DNA of 64,000 nucleotides from Candidatus Aphodousia gallistercoris. Its GTDB lineage: Bacteria > Pseudomonadota > Gammaproteobacteria > Burkholderiales > Burkholderiaceae_F. The position numbers and the translations under genes are program-made. This document shows positions 31,601 to 38,277 of this stretch, in pieces. Location: positions 1-64,000 of the forward strand of contig DVNT01000008.1 of assembly GCA_018714185.1 (NCBI GenBank), given 5' to 3'. The notes below the pieces were generated by a model, which searched no databases, was not told the DNA's origin, and saw only the letters and a list, made by a program, of their open reading frames with translations. Position 1 is the first letter of the stretch. Each line of letters begins with the position of its first letter.

Positions 31601-34600
31601 GCTGCAGCATATAAGCCGCCGTCCGTGCGCTCAAAGAGGCTTTGCCCGTCAAGAAGCTTATCGTTATCGCTAATGGATAACCGGTTGCCGAGACTTCCTA
31701 AATTGATGGCCACACCGGCGGCGATCCCTGTTGACGCACCGGAGCCGGTTCCCAGATCAATTGCGCCGGCAATGGTTTGGATGCTGTCGTCGCGCGAAGC
31801 GTTTAAAACAATGTCATTCGCCGTGATTTGTGCTTCGTCGTCAAATAAAAGCTCGTTGTTGGTATCGATGTCCGATAAACTCGCCAAGGCATCAAAGCCG
31901 AAGGATCCCTTGCTGATGTCCGCCGCGACGGCAATCGGCAAAGAAAAAACCGAATCGGTTGCAGAGACATTGACAATATTGGTCGCCGTAAGCGACGCCC
32001 CTTCACGAACCATCACTTGATTGTCAGTCGAAAGGGCTTGGTAAAGAAGCGTTCCGCCCACCGCATTGGCCTCAGTACTGCCCGGAATCGGAATACCGGC
32101 AATCGATCCGACGTGTCCGGCCAAAGTAAGCGACTCGTTGACCGAGCGGCCTGTAATCGTCACCGCACCGGCGGCCACATCCGTTGCATCGGGATCGGTA
32201 CTGAGCGCCCCCTTTGCCGTAAGCGACGCACCTTTACCAATCGTCAGGGACGATTGCGTATCCTGGAGCAAAACGGCCACCGTGCCTGCAGCATCCCACG
32301 AGCCTTGGGCGCCAGATCCTGAGGCAGATACCGAGGTATTGAGATAGCTGGTGGGCTGCACAAAGGCAAAAAGGCTCACGCCGATATTGGCTAATTCCAC
32401 GCCCGTTTCGGCTACCGGCGCCGCCAGCTTAAGAAATTCACCCGCAGCCGAGGCCAGTTCAGCAAGCGAAGTTCCCAACTGGCTGATTTTCTCGGTAAAG
32501 CTGCGCTTATCCGATGAAATTTCCCCAAAAGCCGCATCAACTTTATCGCATTGCTCTTGAAACTTTTTCCATTGGGCCTCAAAGGCTGAGTCTTTATCGT
32601 CATGGCTATGATAGATATCATTTAAAGCCTGTTTGGCTTTCTCAAATTCCGCCTTCATCGCCTCAAGCCGATGCCACTCGATCACGGCTTCATTTGTGAC
32701 GGTGAGGTTGCCGTCATTGACCGTGAGCATGGCATTGTCGCCAATGGTCAAGTCCGAAGAAAGCGTGCTTTCGGCCTTGCCTGAGGTTTGCACAAGAAGC
32801 GCAAGCGAGCCCTGGAGGGCAGAATGATTACCGGAGGCATCGGCGGCATTGCTCACGCTCGAATTAGCCTTGAATTGATAGTCCCAGATCTCCGCCTTGG
32901 AACTGACATTGATTTTGTCCTGAGCCGTGAGCGACGCGTTGTCCAATCCGGCAAGGGCCGGATCCAGAACCAAATCGGAAGCCTGACCGCCGGTCACCAC
33001 GGTAATGGCGCCGCCCACCTTCGCCGAAGGCGACGAATAGGAAGAATTCAATGCCCCCCATTTTTGGTTAAAGAGCGCATTCATGAAGTTGGTCGTCATG
33101 GCCGAGCCTGTTGCCGTGAGCCGGTCCATGAAGCCGCCGGAGGAAGCCGCGTTATTGGAAACTACCGAGTAGCTGTCGGTGTAATTCGAAGACAAAAGAC
33201 TAATTTCTTTTGCGGTACCGCTGAGCCCCGTTTCAATGTCAAGGTGACTCCCGGTATTTAACTCCGTGTAGTTAAATGCAAGCCCCCCGTAGCTATTGCG
33301 CCCAGCCGAGGCTGAGGCTGATGTGCTCACGGAGTTGGTCTGCTCGGAGGTGGCGCTATAGTTGCCGCCCTGGATACTTAGCTGAGCGGTTTTAGTAATG
33401 TTGGCCGAACTTGATCCCTCGAAAACGCCCACCATGAGTGCCGTCATGATTCCGTCGGAATTAAAGGTTGTAGCTTTGGCAGTGAGCTCCGCATCGATAT
33501 TATTGCGGCTTGCAACGGTTAAATCCTTGCCCGCAGACAGTTGCCCTGCGATATCCACGGTTGAGGTGCTGTCAATTAACCCCACAACCGCTGCTGCCGC
33601 CGGGATCTTATTGGAGGTGCTGCCTGAGAGATTAAATAGATCCAAAAGCTGGATTTTTGAAGTTGATGTGCCGATGGTCATTCGCGTATCGGCGTTTGCT
33701 TCGGTACTGAGGTTGCCGCCCGCGATAAGCTCTGCACCATTGGAAACCGTCACGTGGGCATTTGTCGTCAAGTCGCCGTAGGCTACGGCACCGTTAATCG
33801 GCGTGGCCATGCCGATCATTTCCAGCGAAACATTTTCCGCTAAGCGGATAAGATCGGAATCGTTAATTCGGTTTTCTGCCAACGCCTGCACCGTCAGGTC
33901 TTCGGCGGCTTCCAGTTTGCCGTTCACCGTAACTTCTGCCGTCACGGTAGCAATATTTTTATTGCCCGAAGTCGTAAAATGGCCCTCGTCCTTGTCGGCA
34001 TCCAACGTTTTTTCAACGTCATAGGTTCCGTTGCCGGCCATGGCGGTTACCGTTAAATCCCCGCGAGACTTGACCGTACCGTCAACCGTAATTTCCGCCT
34101 TGATATTCGGGGCAACGGAAAAGGCCGATGTATCGGCTCGGGCTAAAAGCAAAATATCCCCCTCATCGCTGCCGGCATCGGGGACCAAAGAAAGCGAGCC
34201 CGTCAAGCCGCTTGACGTCACAAGGACATCATCTTTTTTAATGTTGACGAGATTCGAAAAATCGGTCACAGTGTTGTCAATCCGAGCGGCCTTGTCAACC
34301 TTTAGCTTGCCGGCGGCCAACGTCACCCGATTTCCGGCATTGATGCTGCCGGAAATCGTAATAATGGCATTGGGATTTAAGGGAACTTCCCCTTGGCGCA
34401 AATTCTGATAGGCCGTCTGTGTCAGATTGAGCATGTGGCCGCTGGAGCTGACTTCACTTAACTTGTCATAAGTGTCTTGATCGGGTGCAACCGCGGTAAA
34501 GCTGCCCGCATTGATGACTCCCGTGCTGCCGACAGTCATGCCGCCGGGCGAAACAAAGGTCAAATTACCCCCAATGCCGCTATCTTTGACTGCGTTGACC

Positions 34601-35019
34601 GTCCCATCGACTTTGATCGTATTGTTGACGAAATTGACCAAATCGTTGGAGCCGGCCGCAAAATGCAAGTTGGCGATGTGCTCGGCCTTGAGTTCAAAGT
34701 CAGAGAACTTGTTGATGCCGATATTCGCATCGGTTTTATAGTCCGTTGTAATGTTGTGGACCTTACCGCTCGAATCGACTTGAACTTGGGTGTGGCTCCA
34801 AGAAGAGTCTACTTTAATGTTCGTATTGGTTACGGTTGAGGCCGCCCACAAAGGCGGGGCCGCCAAAAGGACCGAACCAACCACAGCGCCGAGAGCGACC
34901 CCAGCCGTGCGGTCCACGACAGAGCGCACTTTCCCTTTTTTGCGGGTTTTCTTAGCTTCATCCGTGACCACGTGACATTCACGCGACCGGTTCCAAAGTA
35001 CCTTATAGATCTTGTTCAT
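16612..35019 (-). CDS. Giant two-partner-secreted filamentous adhesin, LktA-like (TpsA)
   Basis: About 6,135 residues in one unbroken frame. AAAGG before ATG 35019 sets the start. Residues 1-30 (MNKIYKVLWNRSRECHVVTD...) are an extended signal peptide region and 31-59 complete the signal peptide. The TPS secretion domain follows (about 60-300; ANIGINKFSDFELKAEHIAN, VSPGGMTVGSTGVINAGSF), close in style to Fusobacterium leukotoxin LktA. The rest is mostly beta-helix repeat. Helical insertions occur near 780-890, 1165-1285, 3465-3540 and 3797-3830. Near the C terminus, about 5240-5760, about twenty turns read [VIL]xhG[DN][NK]A. Cys is almost absent and there is no C-terminal beta barrel, which fits two-partner secretion through the TpsB gene just upstream. 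Adhesin or toxin-like activity is inferred. Confidence 0.9.
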   Translation of the reverse strand: MNKIYKVLWNRSRECHVVTDEAKKTRKKGKVRSVVDRTAGVALGAVVGSVLLAAPPLWAASTVTNTNIKVDSSWSHTQVQVDSSGKVHNITTDYKTDANIGINKFSDFELKAEHIANLHFAAGSNDLVNFVNNTIKVDGTVNAVKDSGIGGNLTFVSPGGMTVGSTGVINAGSFTAVAPDQDTYDKLSEVSSSGHMLNLTQTAYQNLRQGEVPLNPNAIITISGSINAGNRVTLAAGKLKVDKAARIDNTVTDFSNLVNIKKDDVLVTSSGLTGSLSLVPDAGSDEGDILLLARADTSAFSVAPNIKAEITVDGTVKSRGDLTVTAMAGNGTYDVEKTLDADKDEGHFTTSGNKNIATVTAEVTVNGKLEAAEDLTVQALAENRINDSDLIRLAENVSLEMIGMATPINGAVAYGDLTTNAHVTVSNGAELIAGGNLSTEANADTRMTIGTSTSKIQLLDLFNLSGSTSNKIPAAAAVVGLIDSTSTVDIAGQLSAGKDLTVASRNNIDAELTAKATTFNSDGIMTALMVGVFEGSSSANITKTAQLSIQGGNYSATSEQTNSVSTSASASAGRNSYGGLAFNYTELNTGSHLDIETGLSGTAKEISLLSSNYTDSYSVVSNNAASSGGFMDRLTATGSAMTTNFMNALFNQKWGALNSSYSSPSAKVGGAITVVTGGQASDLVLDPALAGLDNASLTAQDKINVSSKAEIWDYQFKANSSVSNAADASGNHSALQGSLALLVQTSGKAESTLSSDLTIGDNAMLTVNDGNLTVTNEAVIEWHRLEAMKAEFEKAKQALNDIYHSHDDKDSAFEAQWKKFQEQCDKVDAAFGEISSDKRSFTEKISQLGTSLAELASAAGEFLKLAAPVAETGVELANIGVSLFAFVQPTSYLNTSVSASGSGAQGSWDAAGTVAVLLQDTQSSLTIGKGASLTAKGALSTDPDATDVAAGAVTITGRSVNESLTLAGHVGSIAGIPIPGSTEANAVGGTLLYQALSTDNQVMVREGASLTATNIVNVSATDSVFSLPIAVAADISKGSFGFDALASLSDIDTNNELLFDDEAQITANDIVLNASRDDSIQTIAGAIDLGTGSGASTGIAAGVAINLGSLGNRLSISDNDKLLDGQSLFERTDGGLYAAAGSVTVTANTNLAMNAIGAALVAEMSGEDDPSIPDPDSKLQKVLDFFKSVGDYFSGLGDKVSGKIGQWSELLTEKSTEWGSTLRNEIFATQDQNNSSSDVMAGNGQSNDQRFGDNGANGQANASAGVSEQNSAANSQQGKHLQLALAGSAGWNDFDAETGVTIDVDHFTVNSQTADIEAVTDKWVGAWAGAAGLNFIKKHNDASNGVSIAGAIAGNTGSYKSTVSVTGDLTGTHTGLHFGENTADINIYAINDGTLVAEGLAASITKGGDETSNWAFDGNVSVNWLDTETAVTVSGISAGTDDNAVDFTYDQAAWSGETQVTGGTGFGLTTESSFGRNATFGLIFALADLDNTITSTLSEATLNGAQTVDVRALSSLTQVTTAVSAQVALGSSALGFSGAAASSDFTNTVTAGLSNAAITLTGLNAHVEVASRDTNDSEDSYFDSISDVQWYPEAASELTNLSYYEDVGLITDTSEDNTPDSSSAQTLKEFLDGSNMLQTSVVLSLGIAPEDNSGAAGVLVNHIDNVFSTNTAGLNITSDTSATDSSFIGSSEANVVSVGVVAGAAGSGGSNAMHFSAAGSVLVSNVNQQSVTTAEELTLDVAENTIRAGNSADTVNVAGNVGVSVGGGESTIAIGGAVVVMNTNNDAQVRADSLNVTGGTLDVLAQNEANAWAAAADGAVSSGFSFGGAVAVNRVKNTATIEFDHSTLNNVIFATLHALDDTETWTLAGNIAVNTGSSGAGISGAVGYSISGRADSPGTSVTIDGLTVKGSADTAEGAVATDLNVTAEGKDRVSTLVLSAGGSASSVGLGGAAGVNEIKRHVNATVDHLVSETVKLAQSGSQAPSALVNVNILAMEDADIDNLGIVAAYGQTAGVGLGIAVNRIDNETTAGMSGSEGEEFHAESLSLQAKTDNDIDTIGIGGGIGSSGSGSGSVSINLIDSDTTVDVKDLNATVDAYGIINAQSDDTIGAYTGNVAGSAGYSAALSVTVNEKHGKTETTVTDSNLTHTGASSTTGNWTTGVADDAINDGIVNDVDVAANLVDKRATETVNGLAIGASSTETYKTFVINGSGAATAAGAGTVSVTYHGGSTKTKLDNADLSASGSIDVFSGDYANIDTVSTTVAGASTASVPISVNVMTTEHTTETEVGEGSISAQKGEITIAAQAKEGVSGLAINGGGAANFAVGALVNVTRELSDVTTNVHDVGAISGSVYNQNADYLGRLTTMGLNAAGAMYGAGTVSVSVNYADNGVNSLLNQSRLSLTDEVNLNAHRRSDWSFVDVNVAGSIYGSLGTYVAVNTLEGQTQTTLDQTVIEGLDGKNPDVSILSGNTENFDSTIVGVSGAAFGNVEAMVVVNRYYGDANLAVNASTINAHDLTLKAYQDHFIDQTSVTVSGAIGTIQANVLANFIGDYVEPGETEDSYWDNEDLKGIGSEVNGYVDEYGSASSESNPGILGSLLTAGEDYLSDTDKSLIIHSAATATEAASTAAGTTVTVSGTKIQADTVSITAEEDRASDAGIEMTVGGGEIGGATIAASVGTLRLNHNAHVTIAGSEIQTKAGGTIASLIGGHNQLDIYQASVTLASGTAAYADAAINGQAQVQLNHSTLTTQSDNSTLHVIGKNESDNVVNGIGIIAGGITGGGIVGDLRDTSSVLVDAVGGDLYGNIALEGIRAQSLTATAAVGQAGVINGAGGLARIHDSGSVRITVDGVTHGGIAGEAGDGQESVTESDFTVKANDETQSFAHSFGVSASVISNVGVAQATIDKTGSTDVTIKGSTFANDRVNVTAAGGIQGSNDSEAMRLNATTESYGGSVVGTFLFNEATVNNTYGVNLTVEGGDYSASNNVNLLSSAYVRYDVLADTGSGGLLNSGNNKAEVNHGVQVTTLLNDLGLLKALTANAINADYSTLTSESAGGGILSTGAATEGASPATTNHFNTAQTTMTVKGELHADEDLYLAAENIINAGFKADNTLGTGIGSSGALLNNSNTTTASVLFDKNATVVADGKLTARASTNSDLHSADGYYVVDSGVYGLAAGSEISLNNTENNTNTVQVADGARVESADDMVLEAKTVRHTDLRTRSRTAGVVNGATAYNTHNILSNNHIDIDKASVSVTGLEKTLTAAASAEETIHAEAIGDFQGGLAGGAGAHVNLTLTRTDTVDVAQGAEVFSAGDMALFAGRDATGKNADLKLTGYAHAYAKGLISGADVKLTDPMTLNNHVNIDGDVSARNNIDVVAFSGDTQTTEMARYYHWTTDSQAADRYEIASSANGTKSGSLTENNKVTVNGSLIAGFATSSDITISGIDLPESNDFTITAEGNQKPLEVTQEGEEAQFSVGVEDIANVYWERHQEIQRILAEYGANATDENRSMMVALKAEDAYLLQMMADKGFATQDSSGQWQLTGSQERGYVSIRDLVISGGNINFTTDSVTGSQGATIQANAADHINITNESNLVLHLENVYIDEKGGAVTLNDQSVGTLNGFAGTLVSQADAKDPTMSVTSAYNGSLTVTGQTQDGKTATKTIVPDTSLVVNGLIGNRAGNVTINVKGDITLESDATVSAAGSVTMGATGSVMQSYTDGIFNVSGEGSVEKEWASASGSVSQNWKDNFVNKGNTTENVWSGSQYQANQVQHGAIVAGGDIFIAGETINLNGTVQSGFAEYGLDINAEDLAASIEKIKQNWQNAGSPESFDVKSQSYQIVQGGYKQNAKGEYVWQVGAWYDPLNDRVVIDDVTPQGGHIYLTGQIASTGGGNLIVADGHASVTVDAGNHDLLTGNIETGNLAGSITITDTAFRDANRDALVTVYTKNEAGALVTQSHDLLVSGESGSVSETAGWSAYSPKDGLLYAWSEGWGTTNVVTKSDSEDFYLWGAIDMDPDHWENQYTTVKEKEEMSSAGTVGSMGRPTGASDSDFVAWGEYKNVTAGEWDIHTWTEYHDFLHFSGTHYGEATQTTTSNYLLTYTVKADKDVQVGTLTGNNTISLTSDKSVLLGGSLRAEQGSVSIEAGQDILNHSGFAGLYGAADISLTAGGSIGTQSSAIKIADSGNLALKAQAAGDLYLDASAIKQGALISASTLTAGSNVDVISRGDLSINELTGTNLALSSVEGNITIDQLTQKATIDGTQRFDASAKNVTISNTTTDLAVGLIKAEGSVSIKTDHALLDAQDRTDTDTANAQQKIQAWIEAGIINADGSAATEGGMSQTELLFAIADSIINPDPGATPEAGSANIIGETISIESAAVGSSDGVLTGSFSDFGTEKGQALYEALSRADVGDAVWDFENQTVSVQTRRPIIVKQTGEGLTLDITAPENIYIQSTDDSSLRVNQIVSLGPVRLISANGIYGTAQNLITGSTITLRGGTGGIGTADTAINIAHPDNLRSSQWVALSASDAIYIDSSDALSLYSVATDTGLYLSAASVSSYNGEADASEEVSTDELGYINAPVIEITVANGGDVGSDQAALRIRGDASVQLAALDSTAALGSVYLKTVTNGTLALSGFSAAETVSINADGLKATGLIASGNDLTLEAAGDMLVSGLKSESGAISATANALSATGSLVSAKDLTLKATAAMSLTALESESGAISVTANNLNATGLIDAAGAITLNSTANMGLSGLKSDSGSVNADAGGKLSVADDSLLSAQKGQLSLSGKPVVLGSGLTVESQGLSLETNDNIALTDTKIQVGSGGLSLTTDGLLSISGTSALQSSGAVTLSGTQGVSLVDSSRVELTGEAAALSVRSDEGALSFSGSSTLIASGSTTLSGTLGVHFSDESTLQSSANSALTIQSDMGSVELTAGQTLQASSISIQAAGKLIAKDLGLLSGSDITLSGEGLDLRDTSFAGLTESALAGTLTLKASASSLDLTQTHGFNAGNLTISAQGDIAFAEKETLNAAQDLRVESTAGSVVLENGSIQASQLIRFAAMGGDLDLMGTNMADDTITLTAGTVSLQALQELVMGEAKAQFTAQSGTLTVEAGSLSLAAGSSLVANNELSVDASNFLSVGDSLSMKGSSVSLTGGKDHFALGNGASFKATSGAISVLASGDATLGGSLTVNATAENDAAPVTIGAQGVLSVTGNDFTVEATQGDVTVYGGQGMNILDNLTVITDRNALIKTGAGNLSIGNNAQVMAGSSVDQITQGIYGVIGISAGENLTIGDNAKVFADNLDIQALNGDIRFGNNADLYGLTDGVNIVAETGSIYMGENLTVHSKAEETVLQAADDIVIERSASLMSSGNAIEFEAGGDIIFDDDFLATGKAFTLSAGGRVSVGDNAYVHTDFGETLNSEINFTTIEAADGISFGEKATFETTDLLMTAGVSQGSAADIVLGDNALVSTTDFGIVVNATGDVLFGNNAVLKTSQDNLDHDIALQAGGTLTMGDNASIAGMNRVSVIASEGINFGKKASILNASIDDSDSVTLVQTNMGNITLGEEARISGQNVSIWASDEDMTHGGSVFLGDGALIEVDSNTGSLNLQAYDSIVVENQLTIQSQDLVNMTTRVGDIILGEGANLTTAADMTLTSGRDILMGNNASLTTALSGATGHDDVVMTAQGTVSFGDNTRMESDAMISISATEGDVSFGKNASVGVQGNMQGQNGVFSISAQKGSVTVDDGSVIYGQQAMTIQAGESITLTGDVWLDSDKRIDLDAQGGDILMQGSVQLGGFDDSLYQASEEVVLSAAGDVLQSSPSGMMGISAVNLSVTAQGDVSLGANGSTGANEVQNAQINAGGNVTLAFEYFDTALTVNGNGSNEPSVINGDFVLIGNDNTINLGSESVSVAGEAVIKAQNLEGLKGLEAAGDVQLILAGEQDLVLDSIKGQYVGISTQSGGITVGSVSSEKGTEVIRTDTQSASSVNIGRVDSGENVLVINGSGTVSTGPINAQEEIWVFAQNAADIEHGEWTSGNSQAAAFGHAQQVIGYLKAQAGGDVGELTGHRILPALNFAAFGLNQAVTRTDSSVLHDQTDVLNPNAPYFFMHLRKENTDESGLPILLEPEINNEWIATFELEDKSVLGAL
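17800..19300 (-). repeat. About twenty beta-helix turns with a G[DN][NK]A motif
   Basis: Within the adhesin, consecutive turns carry motifs such as LTIGDNAKV, IVLGDNALV, VLFGNNAVL, LTMGDNASI, INFGKKASI, ITLGEEARI and ILMGNNASL, spaced about 25-40 residues apart. The turns are diverged and not identical at DNA level. Confidence 0.7.
20750..21105 (-). repeat. Three tandem 39-residue (117-bp) repeats in the adhesin
   Basis: Units begin LKATGLIASGNDLTLE, LSATGSLVSAKDLTLK and LNATGLIDAAGAITLN and end SGLKSESGAISATA, TALESESGAISVTA and SGLKSDSGSVNADA. They are similar enough at protein and DNA level to indicate recent duplication. Directly downstream in the protein, two units of about 47-48 residues (LSISGTSALQSSGAVTL and LSFSGSSTLIASGSTTL) form a second tandem set. 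Confidence 0.75.
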
Positions 35020-35088
35020 CGCCAACCTTTCATTTATATGGCATACCGAAAGCGGTGAAACCCCAGCCGTTTCGGCATTGAGAATTTG

Positions 35089-36735
35089 TTACCAAACGAT
35101 TGTGGCCGTGAGATCGGCCCGAGCGGAACTGACGTGCCCGGCCTCGCCCACGTCTTTATAAAGCGGCACCGAGCCCACCACTTCAAGGCTTGCTCCTTTA
35201 AAGAGCGGCCATCGCAACCCCAACCCCGCGCTTGCAAGGCGCTTGGCCGAATAAGAATTGAGCCCGGAGAGCCTGCCGTAATCGAAGAAACCGTAAAGCT
35301 CGGTCTCCGCCGGCCCGAGGAAATTCCAGCCGGCTTGCGCATTCAGGTAAAAGCCGTTTTCAGCCGAAATCAAGTCATTGTCGTAGCCTCGAACGCCGCT
35401 CACATGCCCGAGGTAGAAATAATCGGCCGTCATCATTTCATCGCCGGCCAGCTTGGCCTGCCATGCGGCCGAAAAAGAAACCTTTACGTCCTCGGCGAGG
35501 TTATGCTGCATGAGCAGATTGCCTTTGTAAAAACGATACTTTCGGTCATTGTTGACAAAGACATTATCCTCGGCATCGGCCGCCACTAAGGCATTGTTGA
35601 GATAAAAAAGCGAATTCGACGCTAGATAAATAGTTTCCAAACCGAAGCTGTAAGTGGCAATTTCCGTGTCATTCATGCGGATATCGGTAAACACGTCCGT
35701 TTGGGATTCTCGGCGAGTGTATTCGACAAATGCCGTCCACTTGGCGTTGTTGCTCACATACACCGGATGGTCAAGCCTCACGTTCCAGAGCAATGAATCG
35801 CCGGTAATATCCAAGACCTCGGACGGCCCGCTCACAATCTCCACTTTGCCGTAGGAAAGCGCCCCCGTCAGCCTGGTTCCCTTTGCCGTTAACGGCAAAG
35901 CATAGCTTGCCATGACACTTTTACTGCCTTGGCTGACAACACCCAAAAGCGTAGCGGCATCGCGCCGCCCGAAGACGCTTCGGTTAGTGACAGAAGCTCC
36001 CAAGCGGGGACGCCCCGTTGATTTGGTGCCGACCGTATCGGCAAAAATCGCCCCCGTCCAATTCGCCGGTTCATGCACGCCGATAGCATAACTGGTCGTC
36101 TCCTCCCGGCTCCCCGGACGGATATCGACCGTTAGCAAAACATCATTGGTCATGTTGAATTCGACCAGATCGTCGTACATCTGCGCATAATTGGCCACTT
36201 TGCCCTTTTCAAAATCAAATGCGCTAAATATGTAGGAGGCACTGGTGTGCTTGGCCCCTTGCACGGTAACCTCGTCGGTTTTTCCTTCGATCAACGAAAT
36301 ATGCAAGACGCCGTCTTGAATGCGCTGAGGCTTGAGCACCGCCATGCAAACGGCATAGCCCTTTTCGTGATAGAGCGCATTAATGGCATTTAAGATTTGA
36401 GAAAGATCCGCGGCCGAGATGGTTTTGCCGATCCAGGGCGAAACGGCTTTGAGAATTTCCTGCTCGGTTAAAACCGTGCTTTTGTCATGAGTAATGCCGG
36501 AGAGGTGAAACTCAAAAGAGGCCTCACTCGAGGGCACGGAATGCAAAGGCACGCTCGCCGCTTCGGGCTGGGCCTTGAGCCTCATTTCATCAATTTCCGA
36601 TTCAATACGACGTTGATCGAAGTCTTGCTGCAGTTGCTGCAAGTCCCGCTCGGCAGTACGCGGAACAGCAGGCACCGTCTGCGCCAAGACAAAACCGGAG
36701 CACCCGAGGGTAAGCACAAGAACTAAAAACCGCAT
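35089..36735 (-). CDS. TpsB outer-membrane transporter (ShlB/FhaC/HecB family)
   Basis: 548 residues. It is the partner that secretes the giant adhesin across the outer membrane. Domains in order: signal peptide (1-18, ending VLA-QT), an N-terminal helix and linker (about 25-60), POTRA domain or domains (about 70-220; FEFHLSGITHDKSTVLTEQE, LNALYHEKGYA-like block, DGVLHISLIEGK), then the 16-strand barrel. GHVSGVRGYDND near residue 440 is the VRGY motif of the conserved L6 loop. AAGGGATCCT precedes the ATG. The gene order tpsB then tpsA, 69 bases apart, is a standard operon. Confidence 0.92.
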   Translation of the reverse strand: MRFLVLVLTLGCSGFVLAQTVPAVPRTAERDLQQLQQDFDQRRIESEIDEMRLKAQPEAASVPLHSVPSSEASFEFHLSGITHDKSTVLTEQEILKAVSPWIGKTISAADLSQILNAINALYHEKGYAVCMAVLKPQRIQDGVLHISLIEGKTDEVTVQGAKHTSASYIFSAFDFEKGKVANYAQMYDDLVEFNMTNDVLLTVDIRPGSREETTSYAIGVHEPANWTGAIFADTVGTKSTGRPRLGASVTNRSVFGRRDAATLLGVVSQGSKSVMASYALPLTAKGTRLTGALSYGKVEIVSGPSEVLDITGDSLLWNVRLDHPVYVSNNAKWTAFVEYTRRESQTDVFTDIRMNDTEIATYSFGLETIYLASNSLFYLNNALVAADAEDNVFVNNDRKYRFYKGNLLMQHNLAEDVKVSFSAAWQAKLAGDEMMTADYFYLGHVSGVRGYDNDLISAENGFYLNAQAGWNFLGPAETELYGFFDYGRLSGLNSYSAKRLASAGLGLRWPLFKGASLEVVGSVPLYKDVGEAGHVSSARADLTATIVW

Positions 36736-37128
36736 AGGATCCCTTTCTCGAAAACACTACACCCCAAACAACGCCGAACAAGTCCAATATTACAACAAAA
36801 TTCGATAAAGAAGTTGAGCTTATCTACTTATTTTTTAAGAGATTTTATTAGAGTATTTTTTAGCGCTTAGGGAGCGAGACTCCTGATGATACGGATTTTT
36901 CTAGCCAATTTAAATCCGAATGGACAGATCAAACCTTTTAAGCAAAATGACATGCCATGCTTGCTTAGGCCTTGCCGCCATAACTTGAAAAAAGTCTGAC
37001 TTTCAAGGTCGCGATGGAATGCATGAGACAGAGCTAGCGGCGTGCAAATAAGACTCAATGCTATTCTTCAAACAAAACCAGCGTACAAAAGCCGATCTTT
37101 CACAAAAAAGTTTCAATCTAAAACAAAA
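36736..37128. other. Intergenic region upstream of tpsB
   Basis: 393 bases. The part next to tpsB (36740-36860) is AT-rich and must contain the tpsBA promoter on the minus strand. No gene or clear operator is visible in the rest, which lies downstream of the LysR gene at 37129. Confidence 0.45.
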
Positions 37129-38154
37129 TCATTGTAACTTTGAGCCTTTCTCTGTATTTTCCTGCTTAACATCGCCGAAAGTAGCAAGACCGACAAGAAT
37201 TTCCGGATGGTTAGCCAAACACTTTTGAAGTTTCGGCAAAACAATTTCTTGAATGCCCCGAACAAAAACATCACGTACTTTATACAACCACGGCAACGGA
37301 TAGTCGGAGCGCGCATACGCATAAATGGATCGACACGATAAAGGTGAAGGCATAGGAAAGATCGCTAGCCGCTCGAACATGTCTTCTCCCTCAGCGAGCA
37401 GTGCCGACGGCTGACAAACACCACAAGCCATCCCGGATTCGACCAAGGAAAATACCAAGCGGTTACTATCAACTTCAATACGACTAGGAACTATTCCCAT
37501 GTTTTCATAGAAAAAAGCTTCCGTTTGATGGCTTGTTGATGTGTTGGCTGTGTAATGCGCAAATGGTAACCCAATCAAACGCATTGACTCCCACGTCCAA
37601 TAATTTCTTTTCCTTCCTATTTCTTTTGGCAAAAGGAGGATATAGGGTTCAGAAAAAACAAAAACTTTAAGAAACTTATCTTCTGCAAGAGTGTGGTCAC
37701 TTGCAACAACGACATCCACTCTACCCATGATTAACTTATCCAAAAGATCATTGGTGACTCCGGATTGCAGATGTACCTTTGAAAAGTTTTTCAAAATGTC
37801 TTTAAAGAAAAAAGCAGAGAGGTTGAAAATCATGCTCTCCACTGCGCCAATTTTAAGGACGGGCTTATAAAGATTGCGTTTCTGCAAACTGGTAATCGTC
37901 TGCTCCAAACTAGAACGCTGCGCTTGAATTTCTGACCGAAGGATAATCGCCTCGGGAGTCAACTGTAAGGGTCTAACCCCTTGGACGAACAAATCAAAAC
38001 CCAACTGCTTTTGTAATATTGCAATTTGCTGGGATACCGCACTTTGCGTCACACCGAGCGTTTTTGCCGCTAGGGTATAACTCTTCTGAGAAGCTACTGC
38101 CAAGAATACTTCAAAAGGTCTAGCAAAAAGTAAACCCGCCTCTTTTTTCCCCAT
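37129..38154 (-). CDS. LysR-family regulator, divergent from the formimino genes
   Basis: 341 residues. Helix-turn-helix near residues 13-70 (FEVFLAVASQKSYTLAAKTL, VTQSAVSQQIAILQKQLG, VRPLQLTPEA), then the effector domain. It is one of four related LysR proteins in the lyase island; the RP-hxhTPEA pattern after the helix-turn-helix is shared with the one at 58429. It is divergent from fchA-ftcD across 123 bases, so it probably regulates them. The C terminus carries an extra charged tail (VKQENTEKGSKLQ). Confidence 0.85.
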   Translation of the reverse strand: MGKKEAGLLFARPFEVFLAVASQKSYTLAAKTLGVTQSAVSQQIAILQKQLGFDLFVQGVRPLQLTPEAIILRSEIQAQRSSLEQTITSLQKRNLYKPVLKIGAVESMIFNLSAFFFKDILKNFSKVHLQSGVTNDLLDKLIMGRVDVVVASDHTLAEDKFLKVFVFSEPYILLLPKEIGRKRNYWTWESMRLIGLPFAHYTANTSTSHQTEAFFYENMGIVPSRIEVDSNRLVFSLVESGMACGVCQPSALLAEGEDMFERLAIFPMPSPLSCRSIYAYARSDYPLPWLYKVRDVFVRGIQEIVLPKLQKCLANHPEILVGLATFGDVKQENTEKGSKLQ

Positions 38155-38277
38155 GGCCGCACCTTTCCTCCATAAAAAGAAATGATAGTCTTAATTAGTC
38201 TAACACTATAAATCTAGCAACCTAATACCGAATTTCCCGAGAATGAGGAGTGAACTTGTAGTAAATACGGAGTGCAA

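Noticed and set aside
16729..34975. Many plus-strand frames opposite the adhesin gene
   Set aside because: They lie antisense to one continuous repeat-rich gene, lack ribosome sites and show no family resemblance. They are by-products of its codon bias.
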